Below are positions 23,568-34,275 of a stretch of 64,000 nucleotides of DNA, piece by piece. The position numbers and the translations under genes were made by a program. Every line of letters begins with the position of its first letter. Within the stretch, counting starts at the first letter, position 1. The notes under the pieces are model-generated. The model was not told the origin of the DNA, did no database searches, and saw only the letters and a list, made by a program, of their open reading frames with translations. The stretch comes from Stachybotrys elegans (lineage: Eukaryota; Ascomycota; Sordariomycetes; Hypocreales; Stachybotryaceae): contig JAGPNK010000007.1 of assembly GCA_020746835.1 (NCBI GenBank), forward strand, positions 186,001 through 250,000, read 5' to 3'.

Positions 23568-24002
23568 ATGTCTTCAAAGCTCCTGTCCACTGAGACGACT
23601 CTCGCCATCCCTGACAAGGCCACACTCTCTCCCATTGAGAAATACTCGAGCAACTATTCTACCCCCAGTTCAATCCGCAGCGCGGACCCCTTCAACACTG
23701 ACATCGAGGCCGTGGCCACGACCAACTCGCGAGACATCTGCATGAGTAAGACGACGACGACGAACGGTCCCTGCCACGATAAGAGCGATCTCATGGTATG
23801 GCCTACCCGAAAACACTGGGCCCAGCGTGACAAGGCCGCCAAGATCAAGCGCAGCTGCACCTGCATGGCCCAACTCAGCCCCCGAAACCGCATGCTTGCC
23901 AAGATCGGCATCGTCCTGCTCGTCGTCGGCATTGCTGTCAGCGTGGGATTCGGCATCAGCAAACCCCTGGGCGCTCCTATCTGGGGCGACAACAACAGCT
24001 GA
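23568..24002 (+). CDS. Small single-pass membrane protein, conserved-looking
   Basis: 144 residues, single exon, good start context (CCACCATGTC). The first 90 residues are polar and Ser/Thr-rich (LLSTETTLAIPDKATLSPIE), followed by a basic stretch (QRDKAAKIKRSCTCMAQ) with a Cys pair, then one clear transmembrane helix IGIVLLVVGIAVSVGFGISK about residues 113-132 and a short tail GAPIWGDNNS. The basic residues before the helix predict a cytosolic N-terminus. I do not recognise a function. The long pyrimidine-rich leader upstream and the wide intergenic regions on both sides suggest complex regulation. Confidence 0.7.
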   Translation: MSSKLLSTETTLAIPDKATLSPIEKYSSNYSTPSSIRSADPFNTDIEAVATTNSRDICMSKTTTTNGPCHDKSDLMVWPTRKHWAQRDKAAKIKRSCTCMAQLSPRNRMLAKIGIVLLVVGIAVSVGFGISKPLGAPIWGDNNS

Positions 24003-25915
24003 TTCTACTCAATCACACCCAACAAGACACCTTACGGCAACAACTCGATTCTCTGTATATACTATCGCACGGACCACCGACGCACCGACTCTGGAAAAAG
24101 GGCGGCGGCCGTTGTTCACCCACATGTTTCCAATCATCCAACATGGCGAGCGCTGGATCTTGCGTCATGGCAGGGGGCGTACCAAGGCGTTTTTCTTTTC
24201 TTCCTATCCTCCCGGACTTCGGCTTTTTCTTCTGCCGCAAACTTCCACTTGAGCGATCAGGGCGGCTATATATGAGAGGGGGCGTTTTATTACAAGTGTA
24301 CTGGACACAGCGTCCAAAGCATGCACACATCTGGTGGTTTAATCGGCTTAGACACAGATAGAGAGAGCAAAAGGGTGTTTTCTTTTTTTGCACCCCAGTG
24401 TCCCAGGACATGAAACAAGACAATCAAAATCGTGTTGACGTCACCACAAGACATTTCCCACGTGGGCTTCGCCTTTTTGTTCATTTGGGCGTGATGAAAA
24501 TCCTCATTTCCTCCGCCGTCGTGATGGTCAGCGCAGGTACGGCGTGGAGAACGAGAAGCTCGGCGGCGCCATGGTCCAGGAACGCATGGGACAACCGTCC
24601 AATGGCGCGTGAGATTTCAGCTCGAGGATTTCTGTTTCTGGTGAAAGGCACGCACTCAGAGGAGGGCAGGGGGGGGGATCCGGTTCCAGGCCTTGATCCG
24701 CGTCTCGCGCCCCCGTTCCTGCACAAGTGGATGTGGCGACGCTCCCCAAACGGGGATAAGCGCCTTTGCAAACAGGGAACCTACATAAATAACTGACATT
24801 GGGTGTCTTTTATGTACTTCTGCGCCTCTTCTGGCCGCCGCGGTATATGCTAGGTACCTACACAATTCAACATATTTTTGGTGGGTTTTTTTTTCCCCGT
24901 CAGTCACATGGTGCACGCACACACACGACGCCGGCGCTTGGAGCAGATATGAGCAAGGTATATCGATGTCACAGCAGGGAAACGGACCGTTTGGAATGCG
25001 GTGCTGCTGAATGGACCAAGTTTCGCGAGTCCAGTGTCTGACGTCCATAGGTAGCACGAGGAGGTGTCGTTTCTCGTTGTACACACACGTCTTGCCCTAC
25101 TGGTGCTGCAACACCATATTCCATGGAGCCCCAGCTACCACCCCGTGTAACCGACTGCACAAGGAGTTGTTCAAGGTTGGTAAATAGTAGATTGGGCATA
25201 CAGCCTGCTAGACGTCATCTTGTGGCTCCAACGCCATCACTCATCTCCTTGCTGCTGCCCCAATCGAGGTGTAAAGCCAAGTACCTGTCGCCCAAGTGTC
25301 CACCTCCACCGGAAACAATTCCATCTACCTCTCTCTTATCAATTACAAAATATAACCTCTGATGTTGTTGTTGTTGTTGTTGTTATAGTGGTGGTTAGTG
25401 AACCTTCTGTCCCCGAAAGCCACCTCTGGTCAGGCCGACACCCATCCTCGGCCGCCCGGCCTTTCTAGAGAAACAAAAAATAAAACGCGCCAGACGTCCG
25501 TAATATTCCCCTGGAGGTGAAATCCGTCATGCAAATTTTGTTCTGTAATCCTCCATCGCGCCAGCGGGACAAGTCCAAAGCAAAGGTAGAGGGGGTGTCA
25601 AGGAAAGGACGTCAGGGAGCCTGAGCGTGGGTAGACAAAGAAAAATTTCGGTGGTTACAAGGTATGTAGCTCTCCTTGCTGCTCTTCTTCTCGTATCCTC
25701 ATCCCGCATCGCCGCCTTGTTCAGCGTCGCTGCAGCACATTCCTGTCTTGCTTCCTGGGTGATCATCTTATCGCCAGCCGAGACATGCTGATGTCATGTA
25801 GTCGAGCAATGGAGCTTCATGCTCACGAGTAGCAACGCTCCAGAGGAGGATGGGGCCGCTTGAGCGGAGAGCCCCAACTCCCGTCTCCATACCTGGATAT
25901 GCATAGGATATGCCG
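24003..25915. other. Intergenic region
   Basis: 1.9 kb between convergent genes. Includes a (TTG)n microsatellite at 25362-25385. ORFs of 60-140 codons overlap each other on both strands with no support. No gene identified. Confidence 0.5.
25362..25385 (+). repeat. (TTG)8 microsatellite
   Basis: Perfect trinucleotide run of about 24 bases in non-coding sequence. Confidence 0.9.
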
Positions 25916-26866
25916 TCATACGGATTGGTATAGAAGCAGGGGCTCGCCGACGTTTTCAATCTCGGGAATCGTACACTTGAGGTCGAATGCTTTTGACAGA
26001 ACAATCTTGAAGATCTACACAGTGTTAGCAATTGCGGGGAACGCAGGGAGAGGCCACCTTGCCTTTTGGACGTTGATGCTGTGGCTTGTACTCGAGAAGA
26101 TCAGAGCCGCTCGCATGGCTTTGGCGAACCGTCTGGCCTGGTTGGATATCTCCTCCTGGTCCTGCACAGGAAAGTTGACAAAGTGGTCGTACTTGGTGCC
26201 AACCAAGATAGGGATGGCAGTCTTGTTGAACCCTCTGCCCTGGCGGTACCACTCCTTGATGCTATTCAAGGTGCTCTTCCGTGTCAGGTCAAACATGAAG
26301 AGGATAGCGACGGCGTCGTTGCAAACCAGCGGCAGCATGTTGACAAACTCGCGCTGCCCACCCAAGTCCCAGATAGAAAATGTGATTTCCGTGTTGCGAA
26401 TGGAGATGGTCTTCTCCATGAAATTGACTCCCAGCGTCTGGATGTAATCCTCGTCCCAGCTGCCCTCGACGTACTTTACCATCAAAGACGTCTTGCCAAT
26501 CTGGGCATCACCCACCATGCCGACCTTGATCACGACGTGGTTGCGGCCGTTGGGTGCGGGCTCGCCCGAGCTGGAGCGGTGGTCGGCGTACTGCTGAGGA
26601 GCAGGGTTCGAGAGGCCACTGGCAGGCCGGGACAGGGACGGGGCGCTCTGGACGGGAGGCGTGTATCGGGAGGAGGCAGCAGCTTCGTCTTCGGGCAAAG
26701 GGCTCTGAGCCTTACTCAGGCCCTGATCTAGCGATTGGCTCTGCTGGTGATGGAAGCCGTTGCTGGCGACTTGCGGCGAGCCTTCTATGCCGCCGAGAGT
26801 ATCATCAGGTGGGACATCGCTGGTGGGCGTCAGCACAGCCGACTGCACTGGAGGATCGAGATCCAT
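25916..26866 (-). CDS. spg1: Spg1/Tem1-type septation GTPase
   Basis: Ras-like GTPase at the head of the septation initiation / mitotic exit network. Exons 26063-26866 and 25916-26014 give 300 residues. The intron (26015-26062) has a GC donor (AAAAG|GCAAGG) and TAG acceptor; only this joins SHSINVQK to IFKIVLSKAFDLKC in frame. The GTPase core has P-loop GDAQIGKTS (residues 119-127), effector-region TLGVNFMEK, DLGGQREF (167-174) and VGTKYDHFVNFP. The end ENVGEPLLLYQSV is typical of Spg1. About 110 disordered residues rich in Pro, Ser and Gln precede the core, much longer than in yeasts. Confidence 0.93.
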
Positions 26867-29271
26867 GGTGTTGGATGGGCGTCGAGATGTGAGTTGCGTA
26901 GAGCGGATGGGACGAAACGGGGGAGCAGGCAGGATGGCGGCACCGAGTTAGTCGTATCGGGGAGGTCAGCACGCTGGGCGGCGCATCGATTGACCAAGAA
27001 GCAAGCAAGCAGCCGTGAGGGTTGCGGGAGATGGAGAAAGGCGGATCGAGGTTTCGTGGATGAGAATGAGGGGCGTGGCGTGCAATTCGGGGGTGCGTGG
27101 GCCAAGGCGAGGCGAGCTATCAGCAGCTATCGGGCGGCGAGAGGCATCAAGAGATGATGTGCCGGGGGTGGGTGGGTGCTGAGGAAAGTCGGAAAAGAGG
27201 CTGCAGGCAAGCAACTATGACTGCGGGGAAAGGCAGCACTAACGTACGGCAGTCGCAGTGACAAAAGAAGGAGGGACAAGAAGAAAAGGAGGGTGTTGAA
27301 AGAGAGAGAGATTAGGCGGGCTGGTGGTCGGGGCGAGGGTAGAGGCGCTGGAGGCAGAGGACGAGGGCTGAGGCTGAGGGCCAGAACCAGGGGAGTTGGT
27401 GGTTTGAGGTGGGAGGTGAGGGACTGGGAGGTTCGAGATTTGAGGTTTACGGTTTACGGGCTAGGCGTTGGGACGGGCCAGTGGCAGCGACAGGTTTGGG
27501 GTACAGGCGGCCAAGTACCGCCATGAGGGGCGGCAGGCAGCGACCGGCAGCGACTGGCTGAATGGTGGGCGACGAGCACGGGCTTGGCGGGCGCCGGTAC
27601 TTGGACACCATGTACTCGCGTACTTGCTTGGGGGGGATGGATTTGTTTCAGGGGATATGCACAGTGGTGTGCTGGATTTGTTTCCAGGGCTCGGGTGGCC
27701 TTCAATTGGACGCCGCCGCAGCCCATCCGACACCTCTTCAGCCAATAGTCCGCCGTACCAGAGCGCCGTCAGCTCCCGTCTTGTCAGCAGGAGAGACGGG
27801 AAGGGGGAGGTCGCCGCCCGTATGCTTTGCGTGCGGTGCTTGGGCCGTTTATTTGCCCTGTTAGCATCAACAACACTCATGCAAGGTTTCCCCGAGACGA
27901 GACAACCTAGACAACGGGTTGTCTTGATCCTACCATTCCTTCCGCCCTACACATACTACTGACTGCCTTTTCTGGTCGATCAGCTAGGCAGCTGGCGGCT
28001 CCGCTGGCGGGCGATCGTGATGGCTTGCCAATCGGACGACCTTTCTGGTCGACTGTCAGCGAGACGCGTCCAGCCGTAAAAAAAAGAATGAATGACGTGA
28101 CAAGGACATGGCACGCAGGCACGCGTTGTGGGGCCCAGGCATAGCGAATGTTTAGACGGTGGAGGTGGGAAAGCCAACAATATTCTGATTGCTATGGTAG
28201 CGGTAGATGGCATAGAAGCTTCTTGGACAGCAAGCCCTCCCCCTTCCTGCGCTTCAGGCCAATCAAGCCTTCCATGGTGCATTCCCCGGAATCTCCAAGT
28301 GGTAAACGGTTGTCGAAGCCCGTACAATGGCCATAGTCGGATTCATATGTATGTTTGGTTGAAACCAGTGCTTCGAGTCGGCGGTGTAGAAATGTTGTCC
28401 GGTGCAGATGCATCCTGTCTTCCTGCACGGCACCTTGCCATTACCTGTATCTCTTGCACGGGAGCTGGGCGAATAGTCTTTGTCTTGCCCTACTTTTCTT
28501 GGTCGATGGTCCCGGTTTCGACGTGAAGATCACGGCGAGAGTGATAAAGTTAAAGATGAAGAGAAGGAGAGGCTCTGTGCCCATCAGCATGGTGAGTTCT
28601 GGTAAGGCGGATATTCTTCCGGGTCGTATTTGGCGGGGTGTTATTGGAGCTGGTTGGTCCGTTGCCTAGCCGTTGGGTGGAAGAAGACGTCGTTCGTTAT
28701 ATATCGTCGACACAAATAACGTTGGTGAGCTGAGGTTGGTGAGCTGAGGTTGGGAGTTCTTCTGCCAGGAAGAAGAGGAAATGCAGTCATTTTATGTTCA
28801 GCCCAACAGGACATGGATATGAGTTTGCCCCAACCGCTCACACTTTGCGCTCCGATAGCCTTCGAGTTAACACATGAGATCTCCCAGGAGGCAAGCTATC
28901 TCGGCACTTGCCATGGCCTACAAGTCGTGGGATAAACCTTAGTGCGGAAGCTTGTCTACAGCCTCGACGTACACGTTGCATGATTCCTGCTGTAGTTGGC
29001 TGGTTCTCCTATTCTTACTTCAGCCTCGTGGGGAATTGATGATCACAAGCTTCATTCTGTCCATCTTGGCCTTTGGCTTTGCAGATCGTTATCACGAGCT
29101 TGTTGACTGTTATTCATCGGAGCATGATTGTAAACGCCTGATGAATAGGCTCTTTGGCCTACATGTGTGTATGAAGCAGCTCTATCAACATGCCGCGCAA
29201 GACCCATCCCATGTGACATGACTATGCATGTGCCAGTGATTCTCTCATATGGCTCATCCCGTGCCTTGTCC
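26867..29271. other. Intergenic region between spg1 and hem3
   Basis: 2.4 kb, upstream of spg1 and downstream of hem3. The first 600 bases are G/A-rich and may be a long spg1 leader. No gene, RNA or mobile element recognised. Confidence 0.5.
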
Positions 29272-30306
29272 TTATTGCGCCGGCTTGGGTCTCGAGGCAT
29301 TGACTTCGTCAAGGATCTTGTCGGCGCCGCGCGACACCAGTTCCAGGGCAAGCTTCTGCCCAAATGCATCGGCAGCCTCGCGGCTGGAGATGGCCTCGGA
29401 AGCCTCGGCGTCCACGGCCTTGCTTCCATCAACAGTGACCACGGTAGCTCGTAGGCGCAGTTTGCCGTCAACCCAGTGCGTCTCGACGCCGATGGGCACG
29501 CTGCACCCACCCTCGAGGGTGCGCATGACGCTGCGCTCGGCCTCACACGCCAGCATTGTCTGGTGGTCCTCGAGCTGCTGCAGGAGCGCCAGAACGCGGT
29601 CGTCGCCCGCGCGGCACTCGACCGTCAGCGCGCCCTGCCCGACAGCCCACATGATGCCACCGTTGTCGGAGTCGAGGAATTGGGAGATGCGGTCGCCCAG
29701 ATCCATGCGCTGCAGACCGGCCGCGGCGAGGATGATGGCCGACAGCTCGTCATCGTCCTCGAGCTTCTTTAGCCGCGTCTGGATGTTGCCCCGGTGGTCC
29801 TTGAACTTGAGGGCCGGGTAGCGGCGCGCCAGCTGGGCAATGCGCCGAATGCTGCTCGTGCCCACGACGCTTCCCGCGGGCAGGTCGGCGAGCGTCTTCC
29901 ATCCGTGCTTGGCCGCCAGTGCTGGCTTGATAACGAGGGTGTCGCGGGGGTCCTCGCGGTCCGTCACGCAGCCCAGCACGCACCCCTCAGGCAAGGCTGT
30001 GGGCATGTCCTTGAGGCAGTGGACGACAAAGTCGAGCTCGCCGTCGACGAGCTTCTCCTCGAGCTGGGTGGTCCACAGACCCTTGTTGCCAAAGTTGTAA
30101 AGCGCCGTCTTTTGGTCCCGATCGCCGGTCGTGGTCATGGCATGAATGGGGAACTCGTGGTCGGGGAATAGCTTCTGGAGATTGGCGACGACGAGGCGGG
30201 CTTGCGCCACGGCGAGGGGGGAGGCTCGCGTGCCGACGTTGAAGGTGTTGCCATTGCCACTGGCATTGGCCGTGATGGCCGTCGTAGCTGCTTCTGTCTC
30301 TGCCAT
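29272..30306 (-). CDS. hem3: Porphobilinogen deaminase (hydroxymethylbilane synthase)
   Basis: Third enzyme-step of haem synthesis after ALA: condenses four porphobilinogens to hydroxymethylbilane. Single exon, 344 residues. Motifs: NVGTRASPLAVAQARLV near the N-terminus, FVVHCLKDMPTALPEG (catalytic Asp100), VVGTSSIRRIAQLARRYP (residues 148-164), the GNIQTRLKKL segment and EGGCSVPIG with Cys268, the attachment site of the dipyrromethane cofactor. The ATG at 30306 (GCAGAGACCATG-like) is the first real start; the frame upstream opens only with TTG. All catalytic residues I can check are present. Confidence 0.96.
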   Translation of the reverse strand: MAETEAATTAITANASGNGNTFNVGTRASPLAVAQARLVVANLQKLFPDHEFPIHAMTTTGDRDQKTALYNFGNKGLWTTQLEEKLVDGELDFVVHCLKDMPTALPEGCVLGCVTDREDPRDTLVIKPALAAKHGWKTLADLPAGSVVGTSSIRRIAQLARRYPALKFKDHRGNIQTRLKKLEDDDELSAIILAAAGLQRMDLGDRISQFLDSDNGGIMWAVGQGALTVECRAGDDRVLALLQQLEDHQTMLACEAERSVMRTLEGGCSVPIGVETHWVDGKLRLRATVVTVDGSKAVDAEASEAISSREAADAFGQKLALELVSRGADKILDEVNASRPKPAQ

Positions 30307-30611
30307 GGTTGCGAGAGATGTGTTGGATGTGTTTGTCAAGGTACTGGTCCAGAGAGTTGACCTGAGATAGTGGGGTTAATGGTGATGGTGGGGTTGAAAA
30401 GATGCGCCCAGAGCTTCCGTCTTACCAGTGTTATGTCATGCCACGAGTATCTCTAAGAGAGGATAAGAGAAAAAAGAAGAAGAAACAGGATTCTGGAAGA
30501 AAGAGAAAAAAATAGGAATAGGAATAGATCCCCCCTCAGTGACAAAAGGCAAAGTGGGAAAGCCGGCACCAGATATCGGCTGATTCGACAAAAATAAACC
30601 GGATGGCGGAT

Positions 30612-30683
30612 CTCTCCCGCCGGGAATTGAACCCGGGTCTCAAGCGTGACAAGCTTGCATACTGACCACTATACTACGGAAGA
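30612..30683 (-). tRNA. tRNA-Asp (GTC)
   Basis: 72 bases on the minus strand folding as a full cloverleaf without intron. Acceptor stem TCTTCCG/CGGGAGA closes with one G-T pair, D arm TAGTATAGTGGTCAGTA, anticodon loop CTTGTCACG with anticodon GTC, T arm CCGGGTTCAATTCCCGG, discriminator G as expected for Asp. No other tRNA was seen in the window. Confidence 0.95.
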
Positions 30684-30820
30684 TGTTTAGCTGTGAACAG
30701 CCAATGTAGGAGCGGTGGTGATGGAGACCCAGGGCAAATAAACTAGCTTATCAGCCCTTCTTTCTGTCCAGCGGAATCACACTTTGCCCTCTCAGCCTAA
30801 GAATTAATGTTACATAGAAT

Positions 30821-30999
30821 ATAAATTATCCATCATTATTCTCTGGCTCCAGCCAACGAGAGATGTCATCTGACGATCCCTTCATTGTTTGACACTGTTC
30901 TTTGGTCCTGCGGGTAGCAAGGCCACTATTGTTCGCATATACTATTGTTCTTTTTTCCACACTGGACGCACCTACTACATCATAAATTATCCATAATTA
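30821..30999 (+). mobile_element. Short dispersed repeat, copy A, flanked by direct repeats
   Basis: Non-coding repeat sharing most of its length with 62688-62878, including identical TGACGATCCCTTCATTGT and CTGTTCTTTGGTCCTGCGGG blocks. Copy A is bounded by an 18-base direct repeat, ATAAATTATCCAT[C/A]ATTA, at 30821-30838 and 30982-30999, like a target-site duplication. No terminal inverted repeats or coding capacity. Most differences between copies are transitions; copy A lacks 7 bases present in copy B. It lies 138 bases upstream of tRNA-Asp. Confidence 0.7.
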
Positions 31000-31030
31000 C
31001 AGGCCTAGCAAAGACCGACTTGTGATGATA

Positions 31031-33346
31031 TTAGCGATACTTCTTTCCTACCAAGAGCAGTCCCTTGCTAGAATTAGCCTTTGGGTCTGAATCCACGATA
31101 AGGTCTAACTTGTCGTACTCATATAGCCGAGACCGCACCATAACGGGCATGTTCCAGGTTGCAGACCGTTCTATACCTGCACCTACATGCCCTAATGCCA
31201 AGACTTCCCTTGAAGTCATTGCCAAAGCGAGGAGCTCGCTTAAATCATCCCAAGAGCTGCTAAGGTAACCACCTGTGGCCCAGAACCACAACAGATAGAC
31301 GAGATAGATGACTACGCAAGCCATATGCAGCAACAGTACAACAAAAGCGTATGTCAGGGAGCCACTACCTGCAACATGGAAGCCATAGCCCCAGCCAAAC
31401 CGGTCGACCTCAAAGATAACCGCAAGCGTGCCTCTGGGCTCTTCATCCAATGGAATTAAAAGCTGTTGTAAAAAGGCCATTGCGTTATAGGGTTCGAGAG
31501 ACACGTTCATCGCAGTGACTGGGTCCGAGTCGTTTATGAATACAGCATATTGGGGCCAGTCAATACGTGCGCGTGCCATGGAGTCGGCGAAGACGACGGA
31601 CAGGATCATGGCAACGGGGTCCCCCAATGGGCTCAACTCCCTTCCGTAGCCTTGAGGGTCCAGGTGTTGGGAGGTGAGACCGTCTGTGTCCGGCCGTGGG
31701 AGCATATGGAAATTGTACAGGTAGGTGAACAGGGCGTTGCCTGGCACGACTTCCTTTGTCATGATTGGTGTAACCTCATACTCGGACATATTGTTTGCCT
31801 GTGTGAAGAATCCGAGGTCTGCCCATTCGTGGTCCATCTGAACCACGGGACCAAGTTGAAACTCTTGGATAGTGGCCGCAGAAAATGGCCTGCCCAGCTT
31901 CTGGAGTGCCTTGTCGTCCGCAAAGCTGCTCTCTACGCGCAGACTCATGGCGGAATCGAGGGTGACCTCTGGTGTTCCCCAGCGGGAGGAGACGACGCAG
32001 GGCATCACGGCGCTGCGCTGGTGTGGAGGTGCACTATCATTTGATGGATCCATCGCGACCCAAGGTACGTTGAGTAAAGCCCCAATGGATACGGCTTCCT
32101 GCAGTCCACGGTCGTCTTTGGGCGCAGGGACCCAGGTGAAAAGTGTCGAATCTGGCTCATATGAAACGTTCCAGATAGTGCTGGGCACTGGCCATACCTC
32201 GTCGGCATCGTCTTGGCCATCCGCCTCGTTCAGCCACGATGTGGGAAAGAAGATAGTTTTGTTGCTAGCCTTGGCCAACTCAAAGTCGTATGCTGTACAC
32301 TGCACACGAACTATAGGCGCAAGAATTGCACTCTGACGTGACGGTCGTAGTCGCACTCGCTCCGAGATGGTGGTCCAGAAACGTTTCAAGTTGACGAAGT
32401 CGAAGAAGTACCCAACCAGCGAGACTGTGGTAAGTGGTAAAGTTGTGGCGACCGCCACGGCTTTTCCGCTAGTCGCCCGGTGCAACGCTGTTGCCAAGTA
32501 AGACGCTGGTGCGTTCGCTCTGCTATCAAAGTCTAAGAGAATCCTCGAGTTTAAATTCTCCGAGTTCAAGGTGCTGAACCAATCCTTGATCAGACTTTCA
32601 CTTGCGCCAGGACAGTGGTTGATTCTTCCTCCCATCTCTGTTCTTGTTCTGCAATCATTGAAATCTCCAAGGGCCCACCGGTTAAACGTGGTAGGATAGA
32701 AGAACGCCATTGCTTCCTTAGATGTCATATTCTGTGTGAGATGGTGGTATATAGCGGCTGAAACTGTGTTGCCTTTGAACGGGCTACTGAGAGCATGCCA
32801 GCCAGTATTGGGGATGAGAGCTACAGCTGAGGCAGGACCGAGCGTGTTAGTGAAGATAGTAGTGACCACTAGTACTGTAGCGAAGATGGCCATGCGCCAC
32901 TGCTTCGATCTCCAGGAACCAACCAAAGGCGTCCAGAGGGACTTGTGCACGACATAAGTTCCTGGTGGTTGATAGCCGCCTACTAATAGTCCGAGCGGTA
33001 TGCCAGTAGGACTGATCAGAAGTCGCCGGATGATGTGTAGAATGATGCCGTACAGCGAGGCCGTTATGATAATCTCATGGAGCTTGGAAATGAACTGAAG
33101 CAAATTTGCCTCCTCTGCCTGGCCCAGGTTGAAGGCGTACCATCGATACTCCCAGGGCGCATTATCTGAGCGATAAATGTTCCGCCAGCTCAGTTGGAGT
33201 ATGGCGGCAGTCATCAGGACACCTATGATATGGCTTGCCAGGTGAAGGCAGAATTGGGCGGTGAATTGTTTTCTAAGCGCAACCTTGGGTTTCTCTCCAA
33301 GGTCCTTACTTCGTTTGGATCTCGGCGGAGGAAGTGTGGAATACAT
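31031..33346 (-). CDS. Multi-pass membrane protein with a large ectodomain, unknown function
   Basis: 771 residues, single exon. The start at 33346 (MYSTLPPPRSKRSKDLG) is the first ATG; the frame extends 13 codons further only to TTG. Hydrophobic helices: around residues 38-58 (LASHIIGVLMTAAILQLSW), 85-108, 150-172 (IFATVLVVTTIFTNTLGPAS) and one near the C-terminus (LTYAFVVLLLHMACVVIYLV). Between the third and last helix lie about 480 residues with several N-x-S/T sites, so this part is probably extracytoplasmic. This architecture recurs in uncharacterised fungal proteins; I cannot name a function. It is divergent from the questin oxidase-like gene and shares its promoter region. Confidence 0.75.
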   Translation of the reverse strand: MYSTLPPPRSKRSKDLGEKPKVALRKQFTAQFCLHLASHIIGVLMTAAILQLSWRNIYRSDNAPWEYRWYAFNLGQAEEANLLQFISKLHEIIITASLYGIILHIIRRLLISPTGIPLGLLVGGYQPPGTYVVHKSLWTPLVGSWRSKQWRMAIFATVLVVTTIFTNTLGPASAVALIPNTGWHALSSPFKGNTVSAAIYHHLTQNMTSKEAMAFFYPTTFNRWALGDFNDCRTRTEMGGRINHCPGASESLIKDWFSTLNSENLNSRILLDFDSRANAPASYLATALHRATSGKAVAVATTLPLTTVSLVGYFFDFVNLKRFWTTISERVRLRPSRQSAILAPIVRVQCTAYDFELAKASNKTIFFPTSWLNEADGQDDADEVWPVPSTIWNVSYEPDSTLFTWVPAPKDDRGLQEAVSIGALLNVPWVAMDPSNDSAPPHQRSAVMPCVVSSRWGTPEVTLDSAMSLRVESSFADDKALQKLGRPFSAATIQEFQLGPVVQMDHEWADLGFFTQANNMSEYEVTPIMTKEVVPGNALFTYLYNFHMLPRPDTDGLTSQHLDPQGYGRELSPLGDPVAMILSVVFADSMARARIDWPQYAVFINDSDPVTAMNVSLEPYNAMAFLQQLLIPLDEEPRGTLAVIFEVDRFGWGYGFHVAGSGSLTYAFVVLLLHMACVVIYLVYLLWFWATGGYLSSSWDDLSELLALAMTSREVLALGHVGAGIERSATWNMPVMVRSRLYEYDKLDLIVDSDPKANSSKGLLLVGKKYR

Positions 33347-34013
33347 AATTGCAACGATAAAAATCAAACATTGAGCTGGCTGCAAGGTGCGATTTAGACA
33401 TGGTGTAGCGTGACCTGTTACGAGTATGCTTCAAGACACGCCTCTCCCTTGACAACTGGAGATGCCGTTAATTTATGTTCTCAACTAGAGTCGGTCCGAT
33501 ATGACAGCTTTACATGACGCAGGGGAGTATCGGTCTCAGCCTTTCGCCCCCAATGGCTGTGCACTATCTTCGTTTTCGACGCTGAGGGGTGGTGGCATAG
33601 GATTACGCAACACGACAGGACAGCATTCCTATACGCGGAATAGCGTGTAAAGGCTGTTTTGATGGCCTCATCCAAAACAGTAGCAAGGGGCTAGACATGG
33701 TGGTGCCCATGTTCGCCGTCCGCCAGTTCAGACTTGCTTCCCTCCAAGGGGGTGTGTCTCTGATTGTGCCTGTGCCCGCCCTTTCATTGGACTCGTCACA
33801 TGATATACATTCATGCATTCCGCACTTCCTTTTGGCATTCTGCCGCTCGTATTCAGTTCCTGACCTTATCCGGCTTATCGCGACTTCCTGCATTGAACCG
33901 CCGTGCGGTTTGACATATGTCTAGGGTTCTTCTTATTACTGTCTACCTGTCTCTGAGCCACCAAGTCGGAGAAGTGGCAATATCTGATGACTACTTGGCG
34001 AAGCATCCAATCG

Positions 34014-34050
34014 GCAGCGGGAGCGGCAGCGGCAGCGGGAGCGGAAGCAA
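34014..34050 (+). promoter_or_regulatory. GAGCGG/CAGCGG hexamer array (putative operator 1)
   Basis: Tandem GGCAGC and GGGAGC units, in effect a run of [C/G]AGCGG, 226 bases before the questin oxidase-like ATG. The complementary unit CCGCTC recurs at 36046-36094 and 39278-39303, each upstream of a gene of the same cluster. CGG-containing repeats are typical targets of Zn2Cys6 regulators; binding itself is inferred. Confidence 0.4.
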
Positions 34051-34174
34051 GGTGGACCATAAGAGCGGTTAAGGAATTGGCTCTGAGCTCGCGCATTCTG
34101 GGGAGTGACTCATGAGCCACTTTACGTCTCTATACAGGTGTGCCATCCGTTAGACTGGCATGGGTCAGTGCATG

Positions 34175-34181
34175 TATATAA
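34175..34181 (+). promoter_or_regulatory. TATA-like box of the questin oxidase-like gene
   Basis: TATATAA about 95 bases upstream of the ATG at 34276, followed by a CA-rich leader. Confidence 0.45.
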
Positions 34182-34275
34182 GTAGGATAGGTCCTGCATC
34201 AGTACCCCCAGATGCTTTCTAGTACACCATTCATACTACATTCCAAACCTAAGCAACACCTACTCCAACGTGAAC

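Larger units (their letters stand above)
33347..34275. other. Divergent promoter region with GAGCGG array
   Basis: 929 bases between the membrane protein gene and the questin oxidase-like gene. Includes the hexamer array at 34014-34050 and a TATA box near 34175. No gene seen. Confidence 0.5.

Noticed and set aside
30821..30999. Solo LTR interpretation of the repeat
   Set aside because: Flanking duplications of 14-18 bases and lack of consistent TG..CA ends do not fit a 4-6 base LTR duplication.
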